33,701 nt of DNA, taken from contig CAZYLK010000050.1 in assembly GCA_964648365.1 (NCBI GenBank), positions 1 through 33,701 on the forward strand. Reading direction: 5' to 3'. The translations under genes were made by a program, and so were the position numbers. Positions 1 to 6,320 of the stretch are shown piece after piece. This DNA comes from SURF-32 sp964648365. GTDB taxonomy: Bacteria > Planctomycetota > Phycisphaerae > UBA1845. Below the pieces are notes generated by a model, which worked only from the letters and a program-made list of their open reading frames with translations, searched no databases and was not told the origin of the DNA. How positions within the stretch are numbered: position 1 is the stretch's first letter; each line of letters starts with the position of its first letter.

Positions 1-133
1 GGCCGGCCGATCCCCAGCAGCGCGAACGCCCCTTCCATTGGTAGCCGAGCGGGCGGCGGAAGTCCACCGGCGCGGGACAGTCCGGACGAGATCCTGGTTC
101 TGCGAGCCGCGCGATGCCCCCCGCGTGCCGCGC

Positions 134-161
134 TTTACCGCCTGCGCGGGCGCGCTATGAT
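134..161 (+). promoter_or_regulatory. Putative sigma70-type promoter
   Basis: TTTACC at 134-139 and TATGAT at 156-161 are separated by 16 bases. The expected start of transcription lies near 168, ahead of the GAGG plus GTG of the microprotein at 211. TATGAT overlaps the ATG at 157, which argues against that ATG being the true start. Bases 1-133 show no gene that I can support. Confidence 0.35.
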
Positions 162-210
162 CTACTGGAGCACGGGAGCGCAGGAAAACTCGGGCAAAGT
201 GAGGTCCGCC

Positions 211-297
211 GTGGACGCCGGCGTCGTGATTCGCATTCTGGGTATGGCCGCGGTGGCGGTCCTGCTGTTCATCGTGATCAAACGAGGCGGCGGGTGA
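211..297 (+). CDS. 28-aa single-span membrane microprotein
   Basis: A GTG codon follows a GAGG ribosome-binding site with six bases of spacing and starts a 28-residue peptide. The peptide has a short acidic head (MDAG), a hydrophobic stretch of about 17 residues and a C-terminal KRGGG tail, the layout of a one-pass membrane microprotein with a positive-inside C-terminus. An ATG at 157 in the same frame would give 46 residues, but it falls inside a good -10 box. No family is recognised. It resembles in size, start codon and RBS the two microproteins at 1830 and 2055, although the sequences are not clearly homologous. Existence is supported by RBS, promoter and composition only. Confidence 0.4.
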   Translation: MDAGVVIRILGMAAVAVLLFIVIKRGGG

Positions 298-444
298 GGC
301 ACGCGCGGGTGCTAGCCAGGCGGTCGCCTGGCCGGGATTCTCAGTACCGCAGCGGGCGGATGCTCGCCGCCGACCTGCGCCTGCCGTGCGTGGGCGCCGC
401 GCGAAATCGGCATCCGCAGAGGGTTATCGCGGACGCCGCGGCCG

Positions 445-473
445 ACTCCGCGCGGGCGCAGGCCCGCGGCTCG
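445..473 (-). repeat. Dispersed hairpin repeat, GGGCTTCAGCCC family, copy A
   Basis: Read on the minus strand this stretch matches the other copies (16515-16542 best): CGAGCCGCGGGC, a two-base-altered loop, then GCCCGCGCGGAGT. It lies in the 233-base gap between the microprotein and the recO stop, where I see no gene. A second simple hairpin, CCAGGC-ggtc-GCCTGG, lies near 316-331. Confidence 0.55.
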
Positions 474-530
474 CTGCCGGCGGACGATTGCGCGCGGTAA
501 CACAGGTGATCTGCCGGCCCGCCGGCGGTC

Positions 531-1370
531 TCATCGCTTCGACAGGTGCGAGCGCATCGCCCGGCCCATGTCCGGCGGCCGTCCGGCCAGGTGCGAAACG
601 TGATAGTCCAGCGTCTCGAACGCCTCCGCGGCGGTCGCTCGGTCGTCCCAGGCGGCGGTCGCGCGGTCGTCCCACGCGGCGGTCGGGGGGTCGTTCCAGT
701 CGGGGGTTGCGCGGTCTTGCCCGGCGGGGGTCGGGCGGTCGCCCGAGGCCGTGCCCGGCGACCAGGCCGCCAGCGCCGCCAGCACGGCCGCTGACACGAA
801 CCGCTTCTCGATCTGAGCCGGCTCGCAGTGGCGGCAGACGGCGCCGCCCTCCAGCGACGAGAACGTCGTCAGGTCGCCGGGTCGCCCGCACAGCACGCAG
901 GCGTCGAACCGCGGCCACAAACCCACTTCGTCCAGCAGCATGCACTGGTACGCCACGACGCGAGGCGGCACGTCCGTCGCCACGCTGAGGGCAGAGAGCA
1001 GTCCCGACAGCGCGTCGAAAAGCGCCGGATGAGCGTCCCAGTCCTCCGTCAGCATGGCGGTGATTTCGGCGGCGTACTGGGCGCCGTGAATCCGGTCGAG
1101 CCGCTCGCGCAGGCCGCCGTGGCAGGGGAGCTGCTTCCACTCCGTCAGGGTGCTCAGCCCGTCGCCCGAGCCGCGCCGCTCCGTGAGCGCCACCGCCCCC
1201 ACGTCGAGCACGTCCACCGCGGCCGCGAACCGCTGCTTCGTCGAGCGCTTCACCCCGCGGGCCAGCACCCGCACCTTCCCATGCTCGCGCGTCAGCAGCA
1301 CGAGTACCTGCGACGTCTCGGAGTACTCGAACCGCCGCAGCGCCACCGCCCTGTCGCGAACGATCGCCAT
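531..1370 (-). CDS. recO: DNA repair protein RecO
   Basis: RecO is a RecF-pathway mediator that binds DNA and SSB and helps load RecA at gaps. The 279-residue product starts with an OB-fold N-terminus (MAIVRDRAVALRRFEYSETS, then a segment ending ARGVKRSTKQR) typical of RecO, followed by the helical domain and a zinc site with two CxxC pairs at about C158/C161 and C179/C182. I chose the ATG at 1370, which fits the family N-terminus; upstream in-frame residues are Arg/Ala-rich and unlike RecO. The oddity is an insertion at about residues 205-250, after the zinc site, containing four 8-residue units of the DRATAAWD type. The insertion keeps the frame and family sequence resumes after it (FETLDYHVSHLAGR). 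It faces away from the plus-strand microprotein genes. Confidence 0.93.
   Translation of the reverse strand: MAIVRDRAVALRRFEYSETSQVLVLLTREHGKVRVLARGVKRSTKQRFAAAVDVLDVGAVALTERRGSGDGLSTLTEWKQLPCHGGLRERLDRIHGAQYAAEITAMLTEDWDAHPALFDALSGLLSALSVATDVPPRVVAYQCMLLDEVGLWPRFDACVLCGRPGDLTTFSSLEGGAVCRHCEPAQIEKRFVSAAVLAALAAWSPGTASGDRPTPAGQDRATPDWNDPPTAAWDDRATAAWDDRATAAEAFETLDYHVSHLAGRPPDMGRAMRSHLSKR
621..716 (-). repeat. Four-unit 24-bp tandem repeat inside recO
   Basis: The minus-strand frame reads four successive 8-residue units: DRATPDWN, DPPTAAWD, DRATAAWD and DRATAAEA. The two central units are nearly identical at the DNA level, which points to slippage or unequal exchange. The array sits between the zinc site and the C-terminal helices of RecO and preserves the frame. 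Confidence 0.8.
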
Positions 1371-1481
1371 GCGGCGGATTGTAGCTGCCCGCCCGTCCCG
1401 TGGGGCGTTCGCGGTGACGGCGCGGCCTTCGCCGGGTGCGTGACGCAATCGGCGGGGCCCTTAAGCCGCGGGCGGCGCGCG

Positions 1482-1610
1482 TGGCACGGGCATCTTGCCC
1501 GTGATGGCGACTCAGCATTTCGGCTTGCCTGGCCGGAAATCGATTCCCGACAAAGGCAGGGGCCTGCCACCTGGCCTGCCGCCCTCCCAATCACGGCCAG
1601 GATGGCCGTG
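1482..1610. repeat. Two dispersed palindromes in the recO upstream gap
   Basis: The gap from 1371 to 1829 holds at least two hairpins: CACGGGC-atct-TGCCCGTG near 1485-1504 and CACGGCCA-gga-TGGCCGTG at 1592-1610, the latter followed by CCAC. They resemble the other GTGCCAC-flanked hairpins in this window. I see no protein-coding gene in this gap. Confidence 0.5.
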
Positions 1611-1829
1611 CCACGTAGACGGCATGGAAGGGTGTGCCACGTTCGAGCGTGCCCGCCGGGTCTGTCACGCACGCGCCTTCGCCAAGGAGGCGCGGCCGTG
1701 CGGCCGTGGGGGTGGAACCCGACCCCGCCGGAGGTCGATTAACTAACCCTGGGGTATGGGAACGTCCGAAAACAGAGAGTGCGGCGACGACGGTTCGCGC
1801 CGCTGGATTGCAACGCGAGGGAGGCAACC

Positions 1830-1913
1830 GTGGAAGGTTGGATCTTTGCCGTCTTCGCCGCGTTCGCGGCGATTTACGCACTCTCGATTACGCGGCTGTT
1901 TCAGACCGCGTGA
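1830..1913 (+). CDS. 27-aa membrane microprotein, first of adjacent pair
   Basis: A GTG start follows a strong GGGAGG ribosome-binding site (1819-1824) at good spacing and opens a 27-residue peptide. It begins with V/M-E-G-W, has a long Phe/Ala/Ile hydrophobic span and ends TRLFQTA, which predicts a single transmembrane helix. Its size and layout resemble KdpF or CcmD-type accessory peptides, but neither kdpA nor cytochrome-maturation genes are nearby, so no such function is claimed. The next microprotein, 142 bases downstream, is also exactly 84 nt long and ends in QTA. Confidence 0.5.
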   Translation: MEGWIFAVFAAFAAIYALSITRLFQTA

Positions 1914-2054
1914 CGAAAGCCGCCGCGCTTGCGAAGCGGTTGAGCATGAAGGAAGCGGATCGCGCCGCCCGGCCGGCGAGCGCTGTACTCGGATCGCCGG
2001 CCGCCGCTTTGGGGGCGACGGGTTGATTCGTCATCAACAACAGGAGACTCACAC

Positions 2055-2138
2055 GTGGACAATCTCGTTTTCGGCGTCGCGGCTCTGGTGATCGCGCTGG
2101 TGCTGGGGTTGCTTGATCTTCTGGTCCAGACGGCGTGA
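2055..2138 (+). CDS. 27-aa membrane microprotein, second of adjacent pair
   Basis: An AGGAG motif at 2042-2046 precedes a GTG start by eight bases. The 27-residue product starts V/M-D-N-L-V-F, is almost wholly hydrophobic (Ala/Val/Leu) and ends LLVQTA. One membrane helix is the only prediction possible. It shares length, GTG start, acidic second residue and QTA ending with the microprotein at 1830, which suggests duplication or a common role. It lies 127 bases upstream of the PAP2 lipoprotein gene and could be co-transcribed with it. Family unknown. Confidence 0.55.
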   Translation: MDNLVFGVAALVIALVLGLLDLLVQTA

Positions 2139-2265
2139 TACGGGCGCGACGTCGATCCATCGGTACTTCATAACACACCAGGCCGGCGATCCACGCGATT
2201 TGCCGGCTTCGCTATCTGCGCGCCCCTGCCGAGCGTCGATCGACAGCCGACGGGGATCGAAGCCT

Positions 2266-3282
2266 ATGCAACGGACACCCTCGAATCGAACTGACCGCGC
2301 AGCGGACAAGCGACCTGCGCCGAAGGCTGCGCAGGCCGGCAGGATGAGCGGAGCGCGCATCCACGCGGCCGGGAAGCGGCGCGTCAGCACGCACCTCGCG
2401 GTGTGCGGCTGCCTTGTGACGATTGCCGCCTGCGGCGCGTGCGAGACGCCGACCGAGCGCAGCGGGCGCTTCGTCACCACCGCCGCGTACGCGGCCGAAG
2501 ACGCAGCGCCGGTTGAGGATCGCTCCGCCGCCCGTGCGTCCCGTGCGCCGCTCGATGAACTGTGGCCCACCATCAAGCGCGACCTGCACGACTTCCCCGC
2601 GGCGATCTGGGACGACACCAAGGCGGTCTATGGCGAACCGACGAACCTGCTGATCCTGGGCGTCGGGTACGGGGCGTCGCTGACCCTTCAGAAGACGGGC
2701 GTTGACCGGACCGTAGAAGGCAACTTCCAGGAGCGCCGCGACCGGCGCTTCGGCCGCGACGGGAACCTGGCCATCAACACGGCCGGCAACCCTGCGGTTC
2801 ACTTCGCCGCCGCCGGGCTGTGGTACGTCATTGGTCAGCAGACCGGCGACGAGAAGACCTACGAAGTCGGCACGAAGCTCTTCCGCGCCCTGACCGTAAA
2901 CGGTCTGTCCGTCATGCTGGGCCAGTTGGCGAGCTTCGAAGCGGCGCCCAATGGGGAATGGGGGACGTTTCCGAGCGGCCACACGTCGAGCACGTTCGCG
3001 ATGGCGGCCGTGCTCGACCACGAATACGGACCGTGGGTCGGCATACCGATGTACGGGCTGGCCGGGCTGGTGGGCTATGCCCGACTCGACGACGACGAAC
3101 ACTATCTTTCGGACGTCGTGATGGGCGGGGTGATGGGGCTGGTAATCGGACACACGATCGCCCATGACAACCAACCGCCGGAACTGCTCGGCGGCTCGAT
3201 CGTGCCTTACGTCAACCCGGAAAGCGGCGCGACCGGGCTGGCGTGGCGATTCCCGATCCCGAACGGGCCGAGCAAGCGCTGA
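2266..3282 (+). CDS. PAP2-superfamily phosphatase, probable lipoprotein
   Basis: PAP2 enzymes hydrolyse lipid phosphates or pyrophosphates at a membrane. The hallmarks are PSGHTSS (motif 2) and ARLDDDEHYLSDVVMGG (motif 3, with the His and Asp of the catalytic pair), separated by hydrophobic segments. Motif 1 is weak: the usual K-x6-RP is not obvious before the PSGH segment, so activity is uncertain. The N-terminus has a hydrophobic segment ending in a plausible lipobox (IAAC), giving a lipid-anchored envelope protein. An ATG at 2344 is an alternative start but has no spaced RBS; an earlier in-frame start at 2113 would overlap the upstream microprotein. It may share a transcript with the microproteins. 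Confidence 0.85.
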   Translation: MQRTPSNRTDRAADKRPAPKAAQAGRMSGARIHAAGKRRVSTHLAVCGCLVTIAACGACETPTERSGRFVTTAAYAAEDAAPVEDRSAARASRAPLDELWPTIKRDLHDFPAAIWDDTKAVYGEPTNLLILGVGYGASLTLQKTGVDRTVEGNFQERRDRRFGRDGNLAINTAGNPAVHFAAAGLWYVIGQQTGDEKTYEVGTKLFRALTVNGLSVMLGQLASFEAAPNGEWGTFPSGHTSSTFAMAAVLDHEYGPWVGIPMYGLAGLVGYARLDDDEHYLSDVVMGGVMGLVIGHTIAHDNQPPELLGGSIVPYVNPESGATGLAWRFPIPNGPSKR

Positions 3283-3394
3283 CCCGGGCGAGGCGGCAGC
3301 ATTACCGGGCTAACCTCTGCTCCGCGGTCGTGTCATACCCTTGAAGCCTCGGCCCGCGGGGTCGTCGAACGGGTCATTTATCCGGAGCCTGCCG

Positions 3395-3781
3395 ATGGTG
3401 ACGAGCTTTCTGTTGATCGCAACCGTGCTGACGGCGCAATCGGCCGGACCGAAGTGGACGCCGTCGGGCAGAGCTTCCGCCGGCGCCGAGAGACGCGTGC
3501 TTTACGCCGGGCCGGGCGAAATCAGCGGACGGACTCGACCTGCGCCCCGCACCCCGGACGCCTGGTCCATGATCGCCGGTCGAACGCCGGCTGGTCGCGT
3601 CGTTCATGCCCAGGGAATCGGGTTCGCCCCGGCCGGACGGTCGCAGGCACAAGCGCGGCTCATGGCGCAGCGGGCCGCGGACGTCGTCGCGATGCGCAAC
3701 CTCGCCCGCCGCCTCCACCTGCCCGACGACGCGCCGCTGCCGCCCTTCCGATGCGTCGGTCGAGCGACGCCGCGGCGCTGA
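3395..3781 (+). CDS. Exported LPP20-like protein, short C-terminus
   Basis: The 128-residue product starts at an ATG with CGGAG upstream and an evident signal peptide (MVTSFLLIATVLTAQSAG). Residues from about 70 read GRVVHAQGIGFAP, then SQAQARLMAQRAADVVAMRN and LARRL, the pattern of LPP20/FlgT-N-type domains (gly-rich strand, then a long helix of QA-x-LMA-x-RAA-x-x-x-A-x-RNL). Members normally continue with further beta structure after this helix. Here the protein ends about 20 residues later in Arg-rich sequence, so it looks truncated or frameshifted near 3750. Other frames downstream do not show a convincing continuation. It converges with the Cys-rich gene. Confidence 0.6.
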   Translation: MVTSFLLIATVLTAQSAGPKWTPSGRASAGAERRVLYAGPGEISGRTRPAPRTPDAWSMIAGRTPAGRVVHAQGIGFAPAGRSQAQARLMAQRAADVVAMRNLARRLHLPDDAPLPPFRCVGRATPRR

Positions 3782-3879
3782 TCTGCGCGGTGACGAGTTG
3801 CGAATGGATCAGGCGGACGGCTCACGCAGATCGCAAGCCGCCCGCCTTCCGATCAGCACGGACGTTCCGTTCCCGGTAG

Positions 3880-3908
3880 CGAGCCGCGCGGCTTCAGCCC
3901 GCGCGGAT
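3880..3908 (+). repeat. Dispersed hairpin repeat, GGGCTTCAGCCC family, copy B
   Basis: CGAGCCGCGCGGCTTCAGCC continuing into CGCGCGGAT matches copies at 7986, 16515 and 31665. It is in the convergent gap between the LPP20-like and Cys-rich genes (3782-4003), in which I see no gene. Confidence 0.65.
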
Positions 3909-4003
3909 GTGCAGGCATGGGATTTGCTGCGATGCGTACAGCGTGCTTCACAACCCGGCGCCACACGGCCGCGCGATGGACCGCATTGTGACCGTTCAAG
4001 CGA

Positions 4004-4624
4004 TCACTTCTTTGCCATCTTGCCATCGGTGAAGCTCACCTTGCAGGCCTCGCACGTCCCGTTCTTCGCCAGCGCCAGCGCGCAGCCCTCACACCTAGCT
4101 TCCGCCGCCTTCACCAGCACTTCGCGGGCCGCGGAAGCCTCGTCCCAGGCTTTGCGATCGGTATAAACACGACCGCTGACGACGCCGGCCTTGCAATCGT
4201 CGCACCAGGTCACCGCCTGTGTGCAGCCTTCCTTCCCCTTGCTGGCGACGAAGTCCTTGCACGGCTGGCACTTGGGCTGACACTCGGACATCGGCTTTCC
4301 GGCGGCCAGACGAGCGGCCACAGGCGAGAAGAACAACTTGCCGCCCTGGAACCACATCCTGCACGCGGTGCAGCAGCCGTTTTCGGCGAAGGCGGTCTTG
4401 CAGTCGCTGCACGGGCAGCTTTCGATCTTTGCGTCCTTCGGCTGCAACGCCTGATAGAGCTTCTCGCTCTTGATCGTTACGCCGTACGCGAAGCCCACCT
4501 TGCACTGGCCGCACCAGCCTTCTTCGGCCTTGGCGGTCGTACATCCGCCGCAGTCGCCCGCAGCGCGGGCCTGCGCCGCGCAGGCCGCCAGACACACCGC
4601 CATCGACATCAACATCTGCTTCAT
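4004..4624 (-). CDS. Secreted protein with four CxxC-CxxC repeats
   Basis: The 206-residue product has a signal peptide (about 1-22, AQARAAG cleavage region) and an AGGGA ribosome-binding site. The mature part holds 20 cysteines arranged as four units: residues 25-48, 72-94, 119-151 and 178-201. Each unit is CxxC, about nine residues, (C)xxC, then an aromatic or hydrophobic turn ending in Gly. Unit 3 carries a longer spacer. Such paired CxxC units usually bind zinc or another metal or form disulfides; which applies here cannot be told. I do not recognise a named family. It is downstream of the sigma/anti-sigma pair on the same strand, separated by about 300 bases of hairpin repeats, so regulation by that sigma is possible but unproven. 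Confidence 0.8.
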   Translation of the reverse strand: MKQMLMSMAVCLAACAAQARAAGDCGGCTTAKAEEGWCGQCKVGFAYGVTIKSEKLYQALQPKDAKIESCPCSDCKTAFAENGCCTACRMWFQGGKLFFSPVAARLAAGKPMSECQPKCQPCKDFVASKGKEGCTQAVTWCDDCKAGVVSGRVYTDRKAWDEASAAREVLVKAAEARCEGCALALAKNGTCEACKVSFTDGKMAKK

Positions 4625-4724
4625 GGTCGTCCCTTCGAGAGAAAGTGAAGACGCAGAGTCCCCGGCCGCGGCCGCGCCGCGGATTGAACGTGCCGGGTAT
4701 CCGGTCCGGTTGATCTATGAAATC

Positions 4725-4912
4725 CACCGGTTGAAAACCGGTGCCACATTGAACTCACCGGTTGAAAACCGGTGCCACATCAGAGCCCCCGCATTCATGC
4801 GGGGCTTCACCGGTTAGAAACCGGTGCCACATCGGACACCGGTTAGAAACGGGTGCCACAAGGTGCCACTGCTCTGTGAGCAGTGTCCGCGTCTCCAAAA
4901 ACCGGTGCCACA
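4725..4912 (+). repeat. Cluster of CACCGGTT/AACCGGTG hairpin repeats
   Basis: Four near-perfect copies of CACCGGTTGAAAACCGGTG followed by CCACA lie at 4725-4748, 4756-4779, 4808-4831 and 4837-4860, with a half copy at 4897-4912. Each folds as an 8-bp stem with a three-base loop. A second hairpin type, GCCCCGCA/TGCGGGGC, sits at about 4784-4805, and CACTGCTC-tgt-GAGCAGTG at 4867-4885. The array separates the anti-sigma stop from the Cys-rich start on the minus strand. Related copies lie at 8102-8203 and, inverted, at 30409-30517. Confidence 0.9.
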
Positions 4913-4921
4913 TGCGGATCA

Positions 4922-5578
4922 CTACGGGTCCGCTGAATTCAGCGCCAGCAGAATCGCGCTTTCGATCTGCGGTTCCTGGTCCTCGCGGAAGCAGGAGGCC
5001 AGGACCGTGTTCCGCTGCCGATCGACGAGCCGGATGACGCCGCTCTGGAACGGCTCGGCGGCCAGGCAGTCGATGCCCAGCGACGACGCGAGCTTCCGCG
5101 CCTGGGTACAGGCGTTTTCGTCGGAAATATCGAGCGATATAAACAGCACCGGCTCATTGCCGAACTGCGCCGCCAGGTGCTGATAGACCGGTTCAATGAT
5201 CGACGTGCGCGGGCATCCTTCCGCCGTCGTACAGACCGCCACCAGCCGCGGTACGGCGGCGGCGACGCGGTCGCCGGACGCAAGCAGCGCCGCCCGCGCC
5301 TCGCTCAGTTCCGCCTGCGTCGACGCGAGGTTCCTGTTCAAACGCACGATCCGGCTCTGCTGATACACCACACCCGTCACGAGCAGACCGACGCACGCGG
5401 CCGCGGCCACGCGAATCCACGGCGCCAACCGCAACGCCGGCGCGGGCTCCGCCGGTACAGACGCCACGGAGCGAGGCGCCGCCGAGCCTGCCTCCTGAAT
5501 CATGCCCGCCAGCACGTCCTCCGACAGCGAAAGCCCGCCGTAGTGCGCCTTCAGATGTTCTCGCAGCGACTTGCTCAT
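4922..5578 (-). CDS. Membrane-anchored thioredoxin-fold anti-sigma candidate
   Basis: The 218-residue product overlaps the end of the ECF sigma gene by four bases (ATGA), so the two are translationally coupled. Residues 1-50 are a soluble head, about 53-72 are one transmembrane helix, 73-100 are likely coiled coil, and 108-215 look like a thioredoxin fold: a beta strand (LVAV), a turn with C116-x5-C122, a helix, a second strand (VLFISLDIS), then VIRLVDRQRN. The active site is not a standard CxxC. Further cysteines lie at 157, 171 and 196, so a redox switch is possible. The anti-sigma role is inferred from gene order and topology; no zinc anti-sigma HxxxCxxC motif is visible. Confidence 0.7.
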   Translation of the reverse strand: MSKSLREHLKAHYGGLSLSEDVLAGMIQEAGSAAPRSVASVPAEPAPALRLAPWIRVAAAACVGLLVTGVVYQQSRIVRLNRNLASTQAELSEARAALLASGDRVAAAVPRLVAVCTTAEGCPRTSIIEPVYQHLAAQFGNEPVLFISLDISDENACTQARKLASSLGIDCLAAEPFQSGVIRLVDRQRNTVLASCFREDQEPQIESAILLALNSADP

Positions 5579-6072
5579 CGAACCTGTTCCGCATGTTCAG
5601 CGACGAATCGCCGGACCTTCTGCCGCGCCCGGTGCATCAGACTCAAAACGGTTCCCCGCGGGCAGTCCAGCAGTTCCGCAATCCGCGCGGCCGTGTATTC
5701 CTCGACACCGGCCAGATAGAGCACCGCCCGCTCCTCGGCCCGAAGCTGCGACAGGGCCGCATCCAACGCGCCGTTGACGAACTCGTACGTTTCCGTGTCC
5801 AGCCCATCCGTCGGCTCCGGGGCGGCGCCGCGATCATGTCCCTCCGTCAGCGACTCGAAAGCGATGCGCTTCTGACGCCGGCAGAGGTCGATGAAGCGAT
5901 TCCGGATCGCCTTGAACAGATACGCCTGCGTCCAGGGCGCCTTGACCGACAGCATGGAAGACCAGGCGTCATGCACGATGTCCTCGGCCTGCGCAGCGTC
6001 GTGCGTGAGGGAATGGGCAAAGCGATACCCTCCCTGCAAGAGCGGTCCGACGTCAGCCGCGGCCAGACTCAT
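5575..6072 (-). CDS. ECF-family RNA polymerase sigma factor
   Basis: ECF sigma factors carry only regions 2 and 4 and direct RNA polymerase to stress or envelope promoters. Region 2 is seen in YRFAHSLTHDAAQAEDIVHD through YLFKAIRNRFIDLCRR, and region 4 in LDAALSQLRAEERAVLYLAG followed by the helix-turn-helix EYTAARIAELLDCPRGTVLS. I chose the ATG at 6072 (MSLAAADVG), which has AAAGGTGT upstream; an in-frame ATG at 6117 would add 15 non-homologous residues. Length (165 residues) suits the family. It is coupled to the downstream membrane protein, a typical sigma/anti-sigma arrangement. No autoregulatory promoter could be picked out with confidence. Confidence 0.9.
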   Translation of the reverse strand: MSLAAADVGPLLQGGYRFAHSLTHDAAQAEDIVHDAWSSMLSVKAPWTQAYLFKAIRNRFIDLCRRQKRIAFESLTEGHDRGAAPEPTDGLDTETYEFVNGALDAALSQLRAEERAVLYLAGVEEYTAARIAELLDCPRGTVLSLMHRARQKVRRFVAEHAEQVR

Positions 6073-6264
6073 CCAACACCTTTCGCGATCCGGCGAACCA
6101 ACCGGGCGCCGACCCACCCGGTCGCTTGGGAGGCCGAACAGGCCCGGCCGGGCCGCCGTTCAACCAACAGACGCACAACCCCTCCGCGCGATTGCATCCG
6201 GCCGCGATGGAAGGGATGCCGATGCCGAGAGTGAGTACGGAAAGAACTGAGAAAAACTGCCACG

Positions 6265-6315
6265 TCTTTCTTTCTTCCCTCACTCCCTGGCTCCCTCACT
6301 CCCTTACTCCCTTCC
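6265..6315 (+). repeat. Pyrimidine-only tract with CTCACTCCCT repeats
   Basis: About 50 bases are nearly all C and T on the plus strand, with repeated CCCTCACTCCCT and CTTACTCCCTT units. The tract ends just before the acyltransferase stop and lies upstream of the sigma factor on the minus strand. The rest of the 248-base gap shows no supported gene. Confidence 0.6.
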
Positions 6316-6320
6316 GCTCG

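Noticed and set aside
35..110. tRNA-Ser-like D-arm sequence (GTAGCCGAGCGGGCGGCGGA)
   Set aside because: No matching anticodon arm or T-arm could be found, so no tRNA is called.
424..1590. Long open frame on the minus strand overlapping recO
   Set aside because: It is Arg/Ala/Gly-rich shadow sequence of recO in another frame and has no family pattern.
1830..2138. Assignment of the microproteins as KdpF or CcmD
   Set aside because: Length and topology are similar, but kdpA or cytochrome c maturation genes are absent, and sequence identity is too low to judge by eye.
4725..4912. CRISPR array
   Set aside because: The repeats are short, self-complementary, variably spaced (7-29 bases) and also occur singly elsewhere; there are no unique spacers of uniform length and no cas genes.
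6053..6283. 76-codon minus-strand frame with a hydrophobic start
   Set aside because: Overlaps the sigma start and is Arg/Pro/Gly-rich beyond the first 30 residues; no RBS or conservation evidence.
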